Assembly: GCA_021790415.1 (NCBI GenBank)
Contig: JAJYDZ010000049.1
Span: 1 to 8,715 of the forward strand
Origin: Thermoplasmata archaeon
Lineage (GTDB): Archaea; Thermoplasmatota; Thermoplasmata; Thermoplasmatales; Thermoplasmataceae
Length of the DNA: 8,715 nt
Direction: 5' to 3'
Part shown: positions 1-6,152 of the stretch, in pieces
How positions within the stretch are numbered: the first letter of the stretch is position 1
How the letters are laid out: each line of letters opens with the position of its first letter
The notes under the pieces: generated by a model
Databases searched by the model: none
Seen by the model: the letters and a program-made list of their open reading frames with translations, nothing else
Told to the model about the DNA's origin: nothing
Made by a program: the position numbers and the translations under genes

Positions 1-529
1 TCCTAATTACTTCATCTTTGGATTGCAGAGTCTCTGCGGAACTGAAATCTATAATTACAGGTGTGTTACCATCCATCATTATATTCTTCGGGTTAAGATC
101 TCTGTGAATTATGTTGAAATCATGAAGATACTTCATACCATTACATATCTCCAGCATAATTCTTGTTCCTTCTTTGATGTTCATCGGTTTTCCGCTGCAC
201 ATTTCAAAAAGGTTTGTGCCGTTTATCTTTTCCATTACATAATAATAAACCTCATCGTCCTGACTCTCATCCATAAAGGAAACAATGTTCCTGTTGACAA
301 CCCTCTTAAGAATGGCTGCTTCCTTACGCAGCATTTTTTTTGCAAGACCTTCTGACTGCTTTGTATTTTCAATAGCCTGTTTAATCACAACCTTCTGACC
401 TGACTTTGTTGTTGCTTCATAGATTATTCCCATCCCGCCCTGGGTCATAATATCGTTGACAAGATAGCTGTCCTTAAAACCGCTTAAAAAAAATCTTGAG
501 CTACCTCTGAGGTTTTTATCATTGTTCAA
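1..529 (-). CDS. Eukaryotic-like Ser/Thr protein kinase, N-terminal part (runs off left edge)
   Basis: The gene is open from 529 to the window edge, giving 176 residues of a protein kinase; the C-terminal lobe lies outside. Visible motifs in order: glycine-rich loop QGGMGIIYEA (residues 30-39), the VIK lysine K50, a helix-C glutamate candidate E70 in RKEAAIL, catalytic loop HRDLNPKN (142-149, Asp144 and Asn149), and the metal-binding Asp161 in IIDFSS. The usual DFG is therefore DFS. The kinase should phosphorylate Ser/Thr on a protein partner, probably in the cytoplasm; no membrane segment is seen in this part. I chose the TTG at 527-529: an in-frame TAA directly precedes it, and AGGTG at 540-544 sits 10 nt upstream as a Shine-Dalgarno match. 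An ATG at 520-522 is in another frame and stops after 12 codons at a T8 run. Its neighbour upstream is a P-loop/TPR protein on the same strand. The kinase assignment is firm; substrate and role are unknown. Confidence 0.88.
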   Translation of the reverse strand, partial: MNNDKNLRGSSRFFLSGFKDSYLVNDIMTQGGMGIIYEATTKSGQKVVIKQAIENTKQSEGLAKKMLRKEAAILKRVVNRNIVSFMDESQDDEVYYYVMEKINGTNLFEMCSGKPMNIKEGTRIMLEICNGMKYLHDFNIIHRDLNPKNIMMDGNTPVIIDFSSAETLQSKDEVIR

Positions 530-539
530 TTATACCGTG

Positions 540-576
540 CACCTTTTGCTTTCTTAAAAGGTGGTTTATATTTAAG
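540..576 (-). promoter_or_regulatory. Predicted promoter and ribosome binding site of the kinase gene
   Basis: On the minus strand CTTAAATAT (568-576) resembles an archaeal TATA box. A start site about 25 nt downstream would fall near 546, giving a short leader that contains AGGTG (540-544), 10 nt before the TTG start. This suggests the kinase can be transcribed separately from the ATPase gene 90 bp upstream. Prediction from motif and spacing only. Confidence 0.4.
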
Positions 577-595
577 TATTTCTCAATGTAATTGT

Positions 596-616
596 ATAAG
601 GATCAATTTTCCTTAT
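596..616 (-). repeat. Perfect 7-bp inverted repeat between the ATPase and kinase genes
   Basis: ATAAGGA (596-602) and TCCTTAT (610-616) are perfect reverse complements around a 7-nt loop. The repeat begins 3 nt after the ATPase stop codon and lies about 20 bp upstream of the kinase TATA box. It could form an RNA hairpin at the end of the ATPase transcript or be an operator for the kinase promoter. No T tract follows on the minus strand, so a classical intrinsic terminator is not supported. Confidence 0.4.
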
Positions 617-619
617 TTC

Positions 620-3214
620 TTACCATGATTTAGAATGGGAAAAGCATTCCATGATTTGCTTCCTGAATTCTGCTATTTTATTCGCATTCACTTCTGCACC
701 AGAATCCATCTTTTCTTCAATGGAAGAGATGAGTAGCTGTAACACTAACCTGTTTAGGGAAGGCATCTTTGAAGTTTCCTTTCCATTTACAAAATCCTTT
801 AACTCCTTTAACCCATTTTTATCATTTGATAAATATGCCTTTAGCGCCCTATGGACATAGTTTGGATACTGAATCTGGTTATCTAAATTTTTAATCTTTT
901 CGAATTCCTGTGCAAGAGCATCCATATCACCTTTTAAGAAATATACAAGTGAAGGTAAAATGGAAGTGTGGGTTTTGTAACCATTATCTCCAATTTGTAT
1001 TGCAATTTCGACAGCATCGTAGGCGGATTTGATTGCAAGATCAAATTGTCCGTAATACATGTACCTCAATGTGATGAATATATAGACAACTGGTATGAAA
1101 TCCTCTTCAAGTTCAAATTTTTTTGATATTGATTCATCTGCTTCCTCCAGTCTCTTTCCTTCCATAAGTTCTTCCATTAAAAGACTGAAAAATTTGTTTA
1201 TTCTGACCCTCTGCTTATCCTCTATTTCCTCAGCTTTACCTGCAGAAATATTAAATTCATTTCTTGCTTTTTCAAATTTACAATTCTGAATGAAATGAAG
1301 ACCATAAAATCTGTGGAATGATGATGACAGGCTTTCGTCCGATATGAGAGAAACAAGCTTCTCAGCAGTTGGGATATAATTTTCAGATTCTGCACTTTCC
1401 CCAATAATGTCCAGTTGCTCAACCAGATTAAATTCTGCGTAGGCCCTTCCTCTTAAATCTGACGTAATATACGAGATATCTATAATTTCCTTGAAATTCT
1501 TGATTGATTCGTCATAATGGCCGAGCATTCCATTCGTTATTGAGAGATTGTTCATGTTTTTCAATCTTGAAAACCAATTTTTCTTCCTGGTATTTATTTC
1601 TAGAGCTCGTTTGAAATAAGATCCTGCCTCCTCTATATTGAAAGTATTAATTTTAATTATACCTTTTATATTGTACGCCTCAGACAGGGTATTCTCATAT
1701 TTTCCATCTGTTGCTATTTTGATTGCCAAATCAACGAGTTCTTCTGCTTTTTTATAATCATTCTTTCTTATGTAAATGGTTGCCTGTGCAACTAATACTT
1801 TTGCCTCTTCCTTTTTGGTTAACTTATCACTGGAAATTATATTGGATAGAATGATATCTGAATTTTTGTAATCTCCCCTGCTGTTATAGATCGATGATGA
1901 AAGCAGATATGGTTCTATTAGACCGATTGACTGGAAATCCTCACTTTTGAAAATTGCAAGGGCCTCATCATACTTAGACAAGAGATACAGTGCTTTACCC
2001 TGATAAAACAAGACATGGATTAATAGGTTCTTGTCAGAAATATGCGGTTTTATTTTGGTCATGGCATCATAAACTTCCTGAGGATTTGAAATGGAATTGT
2101 TTATTTCCTCCACATTCTCCTTGAAAATATTTACAGCTTCTTCCATGTTTCCATAACCGATATTAATTAGGATTCTGCTCGGCACCGATACTTTCTTTAT
2201 AAGTTCGGTTTCGTTGAGAAGTTTGCTTACCCTTATCTTGTCAACAGAAGATATATGTTTCTCGAGTAGTGGGAATAAGAAACTGTTCTGGATGAAGAAA
2301 TATTCCTGATCACTGGAGATGAGTTCCTTTGATTCGAGAACAGCAAGAGAATTTAGCACCACTTTAGATTCCTCATTAACAAGGAGACATAGATCACTCA
2401 GACTCAGGCGATCCTTCACAATGGTCAATGTCTTAAGAATGTCCATGGAATTCTTATCCAGCTCCGAAAACAAATTGTTAAAATGAGTTTCAACGGAAGG
2501 TGGTATGGGGAAAAACCTAACCTTAACATCATTTAGAGCCCCATCAGGATTTATGAACCCTTCCTCCTTATAATAACCAAGTGTGTAAGACAACACATTG
2601 AGATCTCCGTTTACCAGTCTCACAAGATCCTTTACAAAGGCATCTTCCAGTTTATATCCTTCTTCCTTAAGAAGCGTTTTAACATCTTCCATCTCGGGTT
2701 TCTTCAGAGTAATAATTATGATGGAATTGAGCGTTTTTGCCTCCTCAATAAATTTTTCCGTGTTGGAATAATTGCTTCTGCTCTCACCTAAACCTATCAG
2801 AGTAAAACCGAGTTTCTCCGTTAGTCTTGAAAAGTACAGAAACATGTCAAGACTTTGCTGACTCATCTTATGCACATTCTCAAATATAAGAACCGGATGA
2901 TCGGCCTTGGACAATATTGCGGTCATTGATTCTACAATTGTATTAAGATCCCTTATTTTTGATTCTTGTGTTATCTGGTTCAGAATATCGTTAAAAGGGT
3001 AAAATATTCCCGTTTCAAAGTCGGTGAAGATTCTTGTTGAGTGATATGTTTGTCCCAGTTCCTTAAAATCTCTTATTATAAGTTTGAGTAGTGGATATTT
3101 CCCTGTGCCTTCATCACCAATGATAATCAATGTCTTGCTGGGCTTTTCTGCAAATTCTGTTTCCAAGTTCCTCATATAAGACAAAGCATTCGAGAAGGAG
3201 AGCCCTTTTTCCAT
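620..3214 (-). CDS. Large P-loop (STAND/AAA-like) ATPase with C-terminal TPR-like repeats
   Basis: An 864-residue, apparently cytoplasmic protein. The N-terminal domain (about 1-240) has a nucleotide-binding pattern: Walker A-like GDEGTGKY at 33-40, Walker B-like VLIFENVH at 108-115, and a sensor-like strand FTLIGLGESR at 137-146. Residues about 250-335 look like a small helical or winged-helix region. From about 395 to 800 comes a chain of paired helices with TPR character, for example around 402-422 (GKALYLLSKYDEALAIF), 471-500, 513-540 and 557-577. This layout is that of MalT-like STAND signalling ATPases, where the repeats sense a ligand or partner, but no DNA-binding or effector domain is evident. 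Two key positions are altered: the Walker A Ser/Thr is Tyr40, and the Walker B acidic pair is Glu112-Asn113. ATP hydrolysis may therefore be weak or absent. The ATG at 3212-3214 is preceded by a TATA-like box 26 bp upstream and no Shine-Dalgarno site, so a leaderless mRNA is likely. It lies directly upstream of the kinase gene; a shared role is inference. Confidence 0.75.
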   Translation of the reverse strand: MEKGLSFSNALSYMRNLETEFAEKPSKTLIIIGDEGTGKYPLLKLIIRDFKELGQTYHSTRIFTDFETGIFYPFNDILNQITQESKIRDLNTIVESMTAILSKADHPVLIFENVHKMSQQSLDMFLYFSRLTEKLGFTLIGLGESRSNYSNTEKFIEEAKTLNSIIIITLKKPEMEDVKTLLKEEGYKLEDAFVKDLVRLVNGDLNVLSYTLGYYKEEGFINPDGALNDVKVRFFPIPPSVETHFNNLFSELDKNSMDILKTLTIVKDRLSLSDLCLLVNEESKVVLNSLAVLESKELISSDQEYFFIQNSFLFPLLEKHISSVDKIRVSKLLNETELIKKVSVPSRILINIGYGNMEEAVNIFKENVEEINNSISNPQEVYDAMTKIKPHISDKNLLIHVLFYQGKALYLLSKYDEALAIFKSEDFQSIGLIEPYLLSSSIYNSRGDYKNSDIILSNIISSDKLTKKEEAKVLVAQATIYIRKNDYKKAEELVDLAIKIATDGKYENTLSEAYNIKGIIKINTFNIEEAGSYFKRALEINTRKKNWFSRLKNMNNLSITNGMLGHYDESIKNFKEIIDISYITSDLRGRAYAEFNLVEQLDIIGESAESENYIPTAEKLVSLISDESLSSSFHRFYGLHFIQNCKFEKARNEFNISAGKAEEIEDKQRVRINKFFSLLMEELMEGKRLEEADESISKKFELEEDFIPVVYIFITLRYMYYGQFDLAIKSAYDAVEIAIQIGDNGYKTHTSILPSLVYFLKGDMDALAQEFEKIKNLDNQIQYPNYVHRALKAYLSNDKNGLKELKDFVNGKETSKMPSLNRLVLQLLISSIEEKMDSGAEVNANKIAEFRKQIMECFSHSKSW

Positions 3215-3235
3215 ACTGCCTATAAAATTAACTTC

Positions 3236-3243
3236 GTATTTAA
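3236..3243 (-). promoter_or_regulatory. Predicted TATA box of the ATPase/TPR gene
   Basis: The minus strand reads TTAAATAC, centred about 26 bp upstream of the ATG at 3214. That spacing places the transcription start at or next to the start codon, as in leaderless archaeal transcripts. No convincing Shine-Dalgarno site precedes the ATG, which agrees. Confidence 0.45.
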
Positions 3244-3390
3244 TGATTTTTCATAGGCATCAACACATGAAAGAAAAATTGTCAGATGTAAAGTATTTTT
3301 GAATTACTCCTGTATTTTGTCGATGCTTAATGCTTCTTACGACTCAATTATCAAACACATATAGATCGTTACTGGAAGGTTTTCATAAAC

Positions 3391-3398
3391 CTATTAAT
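3391..3398 (+). promoter_or_regulatory. Predicted TATA box of the pepQ-priL operon
   Basis: CTATTAAT is centred about 25 bp upstream of the ATG at 3419, again the spacing of a leaderless transcript. An AT-rich alternative, TTTCATAAAC, lies at 3381-3390. The rest of the 204-bp divergent region (3215-3418) has no gene that I can support. It holds two copies of GTATTTT (3293-3299 and 3312-3318), which may be chance in AT-rich DNA. Confidence 0.4.
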
Positions 3399-3418
3399 CC
3401 TGTTAGGAATACTGACAG

Positions 3419-4498
3419 ATGAATCCAAGAAAAATTTTTGATTATGCAAGAGAAGCCGAGGCTATTTTGATCTTAAATGGGGGAGAAAATAATCTGGATA
3501 AGAATTTCTTTTATCTTGCAGGAAAAGAAGGCGGTCTGTATGAAGGATCCTTTATACTTGCAAAACCTGATTCAGTAACAATTTTCACGTCGGTTCTTGA
3601 GGAAGAATCTGCCAGAAACACCGGAAATAAGGTTGAAATATTTCATTCAAGGGATGAATACGAAAATCTTTTGAAGAATGCCCTGAAGGATGTCAATGTT
3701 GTGGGATTAAATTATTCATCACTCAATCTTGAAATTTATAAAAATCTCTTGAAGATAATACCTGACAAAGAATTTGTTGATGTTTCCGTTTCCATATCAG
3801 AAGCAAGAAGGTTGAAGACTCCCGAGGAATTAAATTATTTAAGAGAAGCGGCTAAGATAGGAAGCGAAGCTTTTGATCCTGCAATAGAGCTCCTGAGAGA
3901 GGGAATGACCGAGAAAGAAGTTGCTGCAAATATTGTCCACGAAATGATGAAAGGTGGGGCATCCGGTCCATCGTTCGATACAATTGTGGCATTTGGAGAA
4001 AACTCATCCATGCCCCATTATTCTCCCGGCAACAGAAAACTCAAAAAGGGCGATATTGTCCTTATCGACTATGGAGCCTTATATGAGGGATATTGTTCTG
4101 ATATCACAAGAACAATAAGTTTTGGAAAGGCAAACGAGAAAACAAAGGATATGTATTCCGTTGTTTATAAAGCGCAAAATGAGAGTATGAAAGCAATAAA
4201 GGCTAATGTCAATGGAAAAGATATTGATAAAATCGCCAGAGATATAATCGATGCATCACCCTACAAAGGAAGGTTCATTCATTCACTTGGTCACGGAGTG
4301 GGGATGGATGTTCATGACCATCCGGCGCTTGCACCAAATTATGATTTCCCCCTGAAGGCAAACATGGTTGTAACCGATGAACCCGGTGTGTATCTAACAG
4401 GATACGGCGGAATCAGGATTGAAGACGATGTAATAGTCAAGGAAGATGGTTTTGAAAAGATCTCTAAGGGTGCAACTGCCACAATAAGGGAAGTATGA
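3419..4498 (+). CDS. pepQ: Xaa-Pro dipeptidase / aminopeptidase (M24B metallopeptidase)
   Basis: A 359-residue protein of the M24B 'pita-bread' family, close to the usual size of archaeal prolidases. Residues about 1-125 form the N-terminal creatinase-like domain and about 135-359 the catalytic domain. All five expected metal ligands are visible: Asp217 (VLIDYGA), Asp228 (CSDITRT), His292 (LGHGVGMDVHDHP), Glu321 (DEPGVY) and Glu335 (GIRIEDD). His200 and His301 fit the conserved substrate-pocket histidines. The enzyme should remove residues at Xaa-Pro bonds in the cytoplasm and help recycle peptides, using two divalent metal ions such as Mn or Co. Prolidase (dipeptides) and aminopeptidase P (longer peptides) cannot be told apart from this sequence. 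There is no signal peptide. It is the first gene of a plus-strand pair; its TGA stop overlaps the priL start codon in ATGA, which implies co-transcription and translational coupling. Confidence 0.9.
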   Translation: MNPRKIFDYAREAEAILILNGGENNLDKNFFYLAGKEGGLYEGSFILAKPDSVTIFTSVLEEESARNTGNKVEIFHSRDEYENLLKNALKDVNVVGLNYSSLNLEIYKNLLKIIPDKEFVDVSVSISEARRLKTPEELNYLREAAKIGSEAFDPAIELLREGMTEKEVAANIVHEMMKGGASGPSFDTIVAFGENSSMPHYSPGNRKLKKGDIVLIDYGALYEGYCSDITRTISFGKANEKTKDMYSVVYKAQNESMKAIKANVNGKDIDKIARDIIDASPYKGRFIHSLGHGVGMDVHDHPALAPNYDFPLKANMVVTDEPGVYLTGYGGIRIEDDVIVKEDGFEKISKGATATIREV

Positions 4499-5502
4499 GA
4501 AGGGCTATACCCAACGAAAAAAGGTTTTCAGAAGAATACATAAAACATATAATCTCCTCTTTTTCAGAAGAGGATGCAAAGATAAGAGAAAGCAGCATTG
4601 AATTCTTGCGACTATCCATAAATCAGGACGAGGTAAAGTTTGATCCACTGGATCACTCTTTACCTTTGATATTGTGGGAACTTGCTTATATAGATATAAA
4701 TTCGTTCACTTCAAGGGCGCTCAACACATATAGAGATATATTTGAATCAAGGCTTTCAATGGAAACAATCGAAACCGTAGAAGATTATTCCTTTCAATAT
4801 GGGGTGAATGCAACATACAATCCTGATTTATCGTGCTACTTAATGGAGCCGGAGATTTTTGCAACCTATTCGAGAAGGGTATCGGGTGCTAAATTTAGAT
4901 TGGTCAACCAAACATTCCTCGACGGGAAAATACTCATTGATGGAGATGTTCTACACAAAATCATAAGAGAAGCTTTTCTGGTTAGGGCCCGAAGTATATT
5001 GGAAGACATAAATGCAGAAAGATGCCATATTATCCTGTCACCAATTTCGGAGGAACTCCTGGACCTTCAGGAAAAAGCAAGGGAGATGAAATATTCGGGA
5101 GATCTTGGATCGGTGGATACTTCATGTTTCCCCCCGTGTATACTCCACTTTCTCTCAGATGCCAGATCAGGAGTTAATCTTCCCCACATGGCAAGATTCA
5201 CCATGGTCAGCTTCCTGCACCATGTCGGAATGAAGAATGAGGAAATAATGAATATTTTCAAATCTGCACCTGATTTCAATGAGAGAATAACCTCTTATCA
5301 GGTGAATCATGTAACCGGAGAAAAATCGGGAACAGAATATTCCCCACCAAGGTGCAGCGTGTTGAAGTCAAACCATCTCTGTTATATGGATAATGATTAT
5401 ATATGCAATTCAGAATGGCTAAAACATCCAATGCAATATTATTCTTACAAGAAACGTAAGAAAAACTCAGGAAAGCCTTCTTTCAATAATCTTGATAAGT
5501 GA
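4495..5502 (+). CDS. priL: DNA primase large subunit (Fe-S regulatory subunit PriL)
   Basis: A 335-residue protein that matches the archaeal/eukaryotic primase large subunit. PriL pairs with the catalytic subunit PriS (not in this window) and helps start RNA primers for DNA replication. The C-terminal domain has the four cysteines expected to hold a [4Fe-4S] cluster: Cys215 (FPPCILHFL), Cys287 (PPRCSVL), Cys296 (NHLCYM) and Cys304 (YICNSEW). The conserved stretch around NLPHMARFTMVSFLHHVGM (228-246) precedes the second cysteine. Residues about 1-200 are the helical N-terminal domain that contacts PriS. The C-terminal tail after about 318 is basic and probably disordered. The ATG overlaps the pepQ stop by 4 bp, and AGGG at 4487-4490 is a weak Shine-Dalgarno match 4 nt upstream, so reinitiation after pepQ is likely. 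The last 36 bp overlap the 3' end of the opposing SRP19 gene. Confidence 0.92.
   Translation: MRRAIPNEKRFSEEYIKHIISSFSEEDAKIRESSIEFLRLSINQDEVKFDPLDHSLPLILWELAYIDINSFTSRALNTYRDIFESRLSMETIETVEDYSFQYGVNATYNPDLSCYLMEPEIFATYSRRVSGAKFRLVNQTFLDGKILIDGDVLHKIIREAFLVRARSILEDINAERCHIILSPISEELLDLQEKAREMKYSGDLGSVDTSCFPPCILHFLSDARSGVNLPHMARFTMVSFLHHVGMKNEEIMNIFKSAPDFNERITSYQVNHVTGEKSGTEYSPPRCSVLKSNHLCYMDNDYICNSEWLKHPMQYYSYKKRKKNSGKPSFNNLDK
5442..5465 (-). terminator. Candidate terminator of the S8e-SRP19 transcript (T5 tract plus hairpin)
   Basis: Just past the SRP19 stop codon the minus strand reads GTTTTTC (T5 at 5461-5465). It then runs into a perfect 7-bp inverted repeat, TTCTTAC at 5442-5448 and GTAAGAA at 5456-5462, with a 7-nt loop. 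Archaeal termination, including aCPSF1-dependent cleavage, uses U-rich tracts; a hairpin is not required. The element lies inside the priL coding region. The T tract comes before the hairpin, not after it, so the hairpin may instead protect the RNA end or be chance. Confidence 0.35.
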
Positions 5503-5721
5503 TGATTTTCTTATTTCCGATTCAATATCATATATGACAGAATCATTGTAAAATGTTCTTGGGTATGATCCCTTTCTTGTACTGAAATTAATTTTCAGAT
5601 CACGCAGAATAGATTCAAGTCTCTCATTTGTAAAATTCTTTGCAGCCTTTTGATTTATCTTGCGTCCAAGGCGCTTGGAGTTTTTTTCATTAAAATATTC
5701 AGAGTAAAGTGTGATCCTCAT
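5467..5721 (-). CDS. srp19: Signal recognition particle subunit SRP19
   Basis: An 84-residue basic protein recognisable as SRP19. It binds helices 6 and 8 of 7S SRP RNA and prepares the RNA for SRP54, so it acts in cytoplasmic SRP assembly and membrane targeting. Family marks are the N-terminal LYSEYF strand, the RNA-contacting SKRLGRKI segment (residues 15-22), and YPRTFY (53-58), which matches the usual YPR-x-W/F motif. It is slightly shorter than many archaeal SRP19 proteins but appears complete. The ATG at 5719-5721 overlaps the S8e stop in ATGA. I see no good Shine-Dalgarno site, so it is probably translated by coupling to S8e. From memory, S8e next to SRP19 occurs in other archaea. Its 3' end overlaps priL by 36 bp in the convergent direction. 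Confidence 0.88.
   Translation of the reverse strand: MRITLYSEYFNEKNSKRLGRKINQKAAKNFTNERLESILRDLKINFSTRKGSYPRTFYNDSVIYDIESEIRKSSLIKIIERRLS
5505..5518 (+). terminator. Candidate T-rich terminator of the pepQ-priL transcript
   Basis: A pyrimidine-rich stretch, ATTTTCTTATTTCC, starts 3 nt after the priL stop. Euryarchaeal transcripts usually end at T-rich tracts, so this is the best candidate for the plus-strand 3' end. It lies inside the antisense SRP19 gene, and other T runs occur further on, for example at 5544-5612. Confidence 0.25.
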
Positions 5722-6095
5722 TTCAGAATCGCATTTATTACCCCATCCTGACCAGGTCTTGAGGTTATTACCGCTTCACCGAGTTCAGTCTGTACTATTG
5801 ATCCCTTACCCATTATATTTCTCTGAACATAGTGTGGATTTGCAGGGTTTTGTCTCACTGTTACGATCTTTGTTTTTTTAGTGGTTTTATCCTTTGGATT
5901 GTAAACGTTAGCGAACTGCCCCTTTAAAAGAATGACCTTTGAACTTCCACCGAATGATCTTACAACCTTTCTCTGGGTTTCACCGACCCTTGTTAAAGTT
6001 GGTTCTCTGCCAATTTCAAATCTCCTTTTACTCCTTAAGGTTCTAAGTTTCCCACCGGATGGTTTTGTTGTTGCTCTTCCCTGAAACATACTCAA
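5718..6095 (-). CDS. rps8e: Small ribosomal subunit protein S8e (eS8)
   Basis: A 125-residue basic protein with the full archaeal S8e pattern: FQGRATTKPSGGKLR near the N terminus, KRRFEIGREPTLTRVG (about 24-38), ANVYNPKD (62-69), NPANPHYVQRNIMGKG (82-97) and a conserved C-terminal ITSRPGQDG. It is a component of the 30S subunit. The start is taken as TTG at 6093-6095, not the ATG at 6087-6089. GGTGAT (6101-6106), a strong match to the archaeal anti-Shine-Dalgarno region, lies 5 nt from the TTG but 11 nt from the ATG. The resulting M-S-x-aromatic-Q-G-R start also aligns with other archaeal S8e proteins as I recall them. It is the first gene of an S8e-SRP19 operon with its own promoter, and its stop overlaps the SRP19 start. 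Confidence 0.95.
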   Translation of the reverse strand: MSMFQGRATTKPSGGKLRTLRSKRRFEIGREPTLTRVGETQRKVVRSFGGSSKVILLKGQFANVYNPKDKTTKKTKIVTVRQNPANPHYVQRNIMGKGSIVQTELGEAVITSRPGQDGVINAILK

Positions 6096-6100
6096 ATTAA

Positions 6101-6106
6101 ATCACC
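6101..6106 (-). promoter_or_regulatory. Shine-Dalgarno site that decides the TTG start of S8e
   Basis: The minus strand reads GGTGAT, followed by 5 nt and then TTG. It is the clearest ribosome binding site in the window, and it favours the TTG over the ATG two codons later. Confidence 0.65.
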
Positions 6107-6143
6107 ATGCACTAAAGCAAGCTTCTTCCTGATGCAATTTAGC

Positions 6144-6151
6144 TTTTAAAA
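6144..6151 (-). promoter_or_regulatory. Predicted TATA box of the S8e-SRP19 operon
   Basis: TTTTAAAA lies in the short gap right after the stop codon of the preceding 177-residue gene. A start about 25 nt downstream would fall near 6121 and give a leader of roughly 26 nt carrying the GGTGAT ribosome binding site. Unlike the other promoters here, it fits a leadered mRNA. The same T4 could also help end the upstream aCPSF1 transcript. Confidence 0.45.
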
Positions 6152-6152
6152 C

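Noticed and set aside
334..341. Second 8-base homopolymer inside the kinase gene as a frameshift site
   Set aside because: The kinase frame reads through it as Ala-Lys-Lys-Met with intact motifs on both sides, so no frameshift is present.
23..355. Plus-strand open frame of 110 codons
   Set aside because: It is antisense to the kinase gene, whose frame carries all the kinase motifs; the product has no recognisable features.
1222..1422. Minus-strand open frame inside the ATPase/TPR gene
   Set aside because: It is an out-of-frame shadow of a continuous 864-codon gene; there is no promoter or ribosome binding site evidence.
3215..3418. Possible small gene or structured RNA in the divergent intergenic region
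   Set aside because: No open frame with a start signal, no stable GC-rich hairpin and no tRNA-like sequence was seen; only TATA-like boxes and short AT-rich repeats.
5067..5279. Minus-strand open frame inside priL
   Set aside because: It is antisense to the conserved Fe-S domain of PriL, whose conservation explains the absence of stops.
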